From positions 1 to 7,949 of the forward strand of contig CANQDH010000042.1 in the NCBI GenBank assembly GCA_947591565.1: a DNA stretch of 7,949 bases, read 5' to 3'. The position numbers and the translations under genes are program-made. Positions within the stretch are counted from its first letter, which is position 1; every line of letters starts with the position of its first letter. The stretch is from an uncultured Bacilli bacterium (GTDB taxonomy: Bacteria; Bacillota_I; Bacilli_A; RF39; UBA660). Shown piece after piece: positions 5,974 to 7,949 of the stretch. The notes under the pieces are model-generated. The model was not told the DNA's origin, ran no database searches, and was given only the letters and a program-made list of their open reading frames with translations.

Positions 5974-6805
5974 TATGATTTTTAAACAAATAAAAGAAAA
6001 AATAGGAAGTAATTATAATACTCTTTTTTATAATATAAGTGTATAAACTAAAGAATGAATTATCTATATTATCTATATCATTGTCTACTTTAAGTTTATC
6101 ACTACATTCACAAGAGTTAATATTAAAATCAATAAACAACTCTTCCTTAATCCAACCATTAATAGCCTCCATTGCACCGTTTTCAGTAGGTTTTCCTGGC
6201 TTAGACATAGAATGTATGATATTATATAAATGAAGAGATTCATTGAATTTCTTTGAAGAATATACGGAACCTTGGTCTGTGTGTAAAATTAATTCCAGGA
6301 CTTTATATTCTTCTTTTTTTATAATTAAATCCTTTAAAGCATTATGATAAGTATTAGGATCTCCTTTTTTATCAGATAGTGAATAGGAAATAATTTCGTT
6401 ATTAAATAAATCCATAAAGAGAGTTAATTCATAATATTGTTTATTGGCCCAAAAAGCAGTCATATCACTAACAACAATTTGAAAAGGTCTTAAAGGATTA
6501 AGTTCAGCAAGAATATAATTAGGAAAGTTTTTAAGTTCCCGAGCATCTTTTTTTCCTTTTCTTTTAAAGTGTCTAGATTTAGATTTAATACCAAGATACA
6601 TACAAATTTTATGAGAATAATTATCAGAATAAACAATACCTCGATCAAGACGAATTTTAGCATTAAGCCAGCGGTAGCCATGAGATGGGTATTTATTATG
6701 ATATTCTAAAAAAATTTGACAGTCATCATTTCTATTTATCTCTCTAGTAGAAGGCTTAGTTCTTCTATTAAGCCAATTATAAAATCCAGACCGGTTAACA
6801 TTCAT
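5945..6805 (-). CDS. IS3-family transposase OrfB, C-terminally truncated and running into flanking DNA
   Basis: DDE integrase-type transposase that cuts and joins IS ends. From the ATG at 6805 there is a HTH_21-like start (NVNRSGFYNWLNRR), then the rve core with the catalytic triad Asp114 (VVSDMTAF), Asp177 (LHTDQGSVYSS) and Glu213 (ENGAMEAINGWIK). There are 35 residues between Asp177 and Glu213, and Lys220 is at E+7, as the family requires. Residue 233 is the last transposase-derived one: codon 234 is the first base triplet of a terminal-repeat copy at 6106. The remaining ~50 residues are translated repeat and host DNA, overlapping the end of tatD. The usual final YNxxRPxxxLxxxTP segment is missing. 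The frame is open upstream to about 6928 (KKLSGESREYG... IFDLSDRYSILSLCNE), consistent with production as an OrfAB frameshift fusion. Probably non-functional. Confidence 0.85.
   Translation of the reverse strand: MNVNRSGFYNWLNRRTKPSTREINRNDDCQIFLEYHNKYPSHGYRWLNAKIRLDRGIVYSDNYSHKICMYLGIKSKSRHFKRKGKKDARELKNFPNYILAELNPLRPFQIVVSDMTAFWANKQYYELTLFMDLFNNEIISYSLSDKKGDPNTYHNALKDLIIKKEEYKVLELILHTDQGSVYSSKKFNESLHLYNIIHSMSKPGKPTENGAMEAINGWIKEELFIDFNINSCECSDKLKVDNDIDNIDNSFFSLYTYIIKKSIIITSYFFFYLFKNHINSLFYIVF
5975..6046 (+). pseudogene. 5' stub of an unidentified gene coupled to tatD and cut by the insertion sequence
   Basis: An ATG with AGGGAG (5964-5969) five bases upstream starts one base after the tatD stop. 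It reads 23 codons (MIFKQIKEKIG... ending YNISV) before a TAA at 6044-6046 that already lies in the insertion-sequence end. The good ribosome binding site and coupling to tatD suggest a real operon gene whose continuation has been lost. Joining it across the IS gives only a short low-complexity continuation (LYDNIPSLTKA, then glycines from the poly-G tract) that ends within about 30 codons. So the original gene was probably already deleted or the stub is fortuitous. The product is not recognised. Confidence 0.45.
6037..6040. repeat. Left copy of possible AAGT target-site duplication
   Basis: AAGT directly left of the element's degenerate outer repeat; an identical AAGT lies at 7408-7411. IS3-family elements make 3-5 bp duplications. 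A 4-bp match can occur by chance, and the exact boundary shifts by one base depending on how the repeat ends are read. Confidence 0.4.
6040..6106. repeat. 67-bp palindromic IS-end structure (MITE-like)
   Basis: The outer arm 6040-6058 (TGTATAAACTAAAGAATGA) and inner arm 6078-6106 (ending TATCACTACA) are inverted versions of one another, with small deletions in the outer arm. They enclose a spacer containing two copies of ATTATCTAT (6059-6067 and 6068-6076). The two termini, TGTA and TACA, are those of the IS itself. The whole has the look of a mini-element made of two IS ends with the inside deleted. Confidence 0.6.
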
Positions 6806-6911
6806 TTCATTACAAAGAGAAAGAATAGAATATCTATCAGATAAATCAAAAATTACTTCGTATTCTTTTTGGATAAAGTAATGAATACCTTTTTGTCCGT
6901 ACTCTCTGCTT

Positions 6912-7217
6912 TCACCAGATAGTTTTTTTTAATCTAGTAATTTCAATGTCCTTTTTCATTAACAATTTTTTTAATTCATTGTTAGATAATTCATTATAAT
7001 CGGGCATAGAAGGAACTTTATTAATAACCTTAAAATCATTAACAAATTCAATTTTAGAATCAAAACAATGCTTGTCTTTATTAAAAGCAGTAATCCATTT
7101 TTCTAAAGTTTTAATAGGAATATTATATTCCTCAGCCGTTTTAAGAGTAGAAGCATGATTAAAACATATTTCCTCACATAGTTTTTTCTTAAGATCAATA
7201 CTGTAGCTCATATTCAT
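6912..7217 (-). CDS. IS3-family transposase OrfA (helix-turn-helix), probably shortened by an A8 frameshift
   Basis: OrfA supplies DNA binding and dimerisation for the IS3 transposase. I start at ATG 7217 (MNMSYSIDLKKKLCEE) because GGAAAGG lies 11 bases upstream; the longer reading from 7253 begins before this site. Residues ~5-50 form a helix-turn-helix (STLKTAEEYNIPIKTLEKWITAF). The C-terminal part ends NELKKLLMKKDIEITRLKK, then TIW and a TGA at 6912-6914. At A8 (6923-6930) a shift of one base opens a 20-codon continuation in the -1 frame (NYLVKAESTDKKVFITLSK...) that ends TAA at 6853-6855 and resembles the usual ending of such OrfA proteins. OrfB lies in the -1 frame relative to that extended OrfA, the normal IS3 arrangement. 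So one A seems to be missing, or slippage is required here. Confidence 0.8.
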   Translation of the reverse strand: MNMSYSIDLKKKLCEEICFNHASTLKTAEEYNIPIKTLEKWITAFNKDKHCFDSKIEFVNDFKVINKVPSMPDYNELSNNELKKLLMKKDIEITRLKKTIW

Positions 7218-7228
7218 ATAAAAAAACA

Positions 7229-7252
7229 CCTTTCCTTGTCTATATTTTAACA
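7229..7252 (-). promoter_or_regulatory. IS transposase extended -10 promoter and ribosome binding site
   Basis: On the minus strand TGTTAAAAT (7252 down to 7244) is an extended -10 (5/6 in the hexamer); upstream TTGTAA is only 14 bases away, so the -35 is doubtful. AAGGAAAGG (7237 down to 7229) precedes OrfA ATG 7217. Confidence 0.4.
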
Positions 7253-7267
7253 TAATTGTACAGTTAC

Positions 7268-7357
7268 AATAATTATTTGAATATATAAATTAAGACATAG
7301 TATACATTACAAATATTAATTGTATAATAAAAATAATTATTAGAATATATAAATTAA
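7268..7357. repeat. Two imperfect copies of a 64-bp tandem repeat upstream of OrfA
   Basis: A 26-base segment beginning AATAATTATT at 7268-7293 recurs at 7332-7357 with a single difference (T to A). The similarity continues weakly on both sides: AATTGTA before each copy, and GTATACATT/GTCTACATT after each. The period is therefore 64 bp, with copies at about 7252-7315 and 7316-7379. It lies between the IS right end and the OrfA promoter. Confidence 0.8.
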
Positions 7358-7379
7358 TTCATTGTCTACATTCCCCCTC

Positions 7380-7408
7380 TCATTGTCCACTTTTAGTTTA
7401 CCACTACA
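7380..7408 (-). repeat. IS terminal repeat (transposase-proximal end, IRL)
   Basis: Read on the minus strand this begins TGTAGTGGTAAAC and ends GTGGACAATGA. It matches 6078-6106 at 26 of 29 positions in the same orientation. A further partial copy of its inner part (TCATTGTCTACATT) lies at 7359-7372. Confidence 0.8.
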
Positions 7409-7411
7409 AGT
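7408..7411. repeat. Right copy of possible AAGT target-site duplication
   Basis: Partner of the AAGT at 6037-6040; see there for the uncertainty in the boundary. Confidence 0.4.
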
Positions 7412-7432
7412 TTATATGATAACATCCCCTCC

Positions 7433-7462
7433 TTGACAAAAGCTAGGGGGGGGGGGTATAAT
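7433..7462 (+). promoter_or_regulatory. Consensus sigma-A promoter with G11 tract in its spacer (candidate phase-variable promoter)
   Basis: TTGACA (7433-7438) and TATAAT (7457-7462) are both perfect consensus hexamers. The 18-base spacer is AAAAGCTA-like sequence followed by an unbroken run of 11 G (7446-7456) ending directly at the -10. Loss of one G would give the optimal 17-base spacing, while gain or further loss would weaken the promoter. Such homopolymers change length by slipped-strand mispairing, as known for Neisseria porA and the Mycoplasma vlp promoters. Transcription would start near 7469, giving a ~25-base leader to the pilin-like gene. A C-rich stretch (CCCCTCC, 7426-7432) just before the -35 could pair with the G tract. 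Confidence 0.8.
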
Positions 7463-7493
7463 GTATTTGTAATAATAGAAACGGAGTAAAGAA

Positions 7494-7949
7494 ATGAAAA
7501 AGAAAAATGGTTTTACGTTAATAGAATTATTAGCAGTCATAGTCATACTAGCTATAATAGCCTTAATAGCAGTACCTATTGTTTTAAATTTAATTGAAAG
7601 GTCAAGAAAAGGAGCGGCTATAGATTCAGCATATGGCTATAAAGAGGCTATAAATGAACATTATTTATCTGAATTAATAGATAATCCTAATTATATTTTA
7701 AATGGAAAATATAAAGTAGGAAGTAATGGAATACTAATAAATACACAAAATGAAGAAGAAAGTTATAATATTGAAGTATCAGGAAGTAAACTAAGTAATG
7801 GAGAAGTAACATTTGTAAATAATGTTATGACAGAAGCATGTCTTATTATAAGTGGATATAAAGTAACCTTAGAAGATGGTAAATTTACATCAAGTGGTAA
7901 GGGTGAATGTGATAGTGTTCAAGAAGAACCACAAGTAGAAGAAAGTCCT
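7494..7949 (+). CDS. Type IV pilin/pseudopilin-like protein with prepilin N-terminus, 3'-truncated by window edge
   Basis: 152 codons are visible and the frame is still open at the window end. GGAG (7483-7486) lies seven bases before the ATG. The N-terminus is a classical class III signal: MKKKNG followed by FTLIELLAVIVILAIIALIA, with prepilin peptidase cleavage expected between Gly6 and Phe7 and the conserved Glu at +5. The hydrophobic helix continues to VPIVLNLIERSRKGAA, then a polar globular region rich in Asn, Ser, Gly and Glu. Two cysteines (EACLIIS and GKGECDS) could form a C-terminal disulfide as in many pilins. The visible part ends in an acidic tail (EEPQVEESP). It could be a structural subunit of type IV pili, a competence-type pseudopilin, or a minor pilin; no assembly genes are visible to decide. 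Expression is probably set by the G-tract promoter just upstream. Confidence 0.88.
   Translation, partial: MKKKNGFTLIELLAVIVILAIIALIAVPIVLNLIERSRKGAAIDSAYGYKEAINEHYLSELIDNPNYILNGKYKVGSNGILINTQNEEESYNIEVSGSKLSNGEVTFVNNVMTEACLIISGYKVTLEDGKFTSSGKGECDSVQEEPQVEESP

Larger units (their letters stand above)
6041..7407 (-). mobile_element. IS3-family (IS150-like group) insertion sequence, rearranged
   Basis: About 1.37 kb, a normal IS3-family size, with OrfA and OrfB on the minus strand. The right end (7380-7408, minus-strand reading TGTAGTGGTAAAC...) resembles IS150-type termini (TG...CA ends, TGGACAATGA inner part). The left end should carry its inverted copy; instead there is a shortened version (TGTATAAACTAAAGAATGA, 6040-6058) and, 19 bases inside, a 26/29 copy of the right end in direct orientation (6078-6106). 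AAGT occurs at both edges (6037-6040 and 7408-7411) and may be a 4-bp target duplication; a 3-bp AGT reading is equally possible. OrfB is truncated and OrfA appears frameshifted, so this copy is probably inactive on its own. It separates the tatD operon from the pilin promoter. Confidence 0.8.

Noticed and set aside
6012..6034. Possible terminator after tatD (ATTATAA paired with TTATAAT)
   Set aside because: A 7-bp all-AT stem with a 9-base loop and no T tract on its 3' side; not convincing as an intrinsic terminator.
6039..6233. 64-codon plus-strand ORF inside the IS
   Set aside because: Antisense to OrfB and the terminal-repeat copy, with no ribosome binding site or family resemblance.
6490..6681. 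63-codon minus-strand ORF inside OrfB
   Set aside because: Alternate-frame shadow of the transposase core; hydrophobic only because of AT-rich codons.
7252..7379. CRISPR-like repeats
   Set aside because: Only two imperfect, directly adjoining copies without unique spacers; better explained as a tandem duplication inside the IS.
1..7949. Alternative genetic code (TGA as Trp), considered because of the AT-richness
   Set aside because: All conserved Trp positions in MetRS and OrfB are TGG, and the genes end at TAA, TAG or TGA as in the standard code.
1..7949. tRNA or rRNA genes
   Set aside because: No stretch has the GTTCRAnYC T-loop pattern within a cloverleaf or rRNA-like GC-rich conserved sequence; the only structured RNA recognised is the T-box.

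Overview
The window is very AT-rich, uses the standard genetic code (stops are TAA, TAG and one TGA; Trp is TGG), and has strong AAGGAGG-type ribosome binding sites. With spoVT, a methionine T-box in front of metG, and a CBS/DRTGG-type inorganic pyrophosphatase, this points to a low-GC Bacillota, probably an anaerobic gut Bacilli/Clostridia-like lineage with sporulation ancestry. The species cannot be named from the sequence alone.

Left part (1-1636): a family II inorganic pyrophosphatase gene (ppaC; 3' end lies outside the window) is read leftwards and diverges from spoVT. Middle (about 1650-3960): a T-box leader with a probable ATG (Met) specifier opens a two-gene unit, dut (dUTPase) and metG (methionyl-tRNA synthetase), whose coding regions overlap by 8 bases. 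Next (3940-5973): a 53-codon gene for a small membrane protein has its own good promoter and a clear intrinsic terminator. It is followed by a TraB/GumN-family lipoprotein gene and tatD (metal-dependent DNase/hydrolase), which look co-transcribed. tatD is coupled to a 23-codon stub, apparently the start of a further operon gene.

Right part (6041-7949): an IS3-family (IS150-like) insertion sequence in minus orientation lies directly behind this stub. It carries OrfA and OrfB, but OrfB has lost its C-terminus at a misplaced copy of the terminal repeat, the left end is a small palindrome, and OrfA has a run of A8 at which the frame appears shifted. The element is possibly flanked by a 4-bp target duplication (AAGT). 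Beyond it is a near-perfect sigma-A promoter whose -35/-10 spacer contains an uninterrupted run of 11 G, a configuration typical of phase-variable promoters. It drives a type IV pilin/pseudopilin-like gene that runs off the window.

The left two thirds are conserved housekeeping genes: tRNA charging, nucleotide hygiene and a nuclease. The right third is accessory. The most interesting signal is the poly-G promoter in front of the pilin-like gene; the rearranged IS ends come second.
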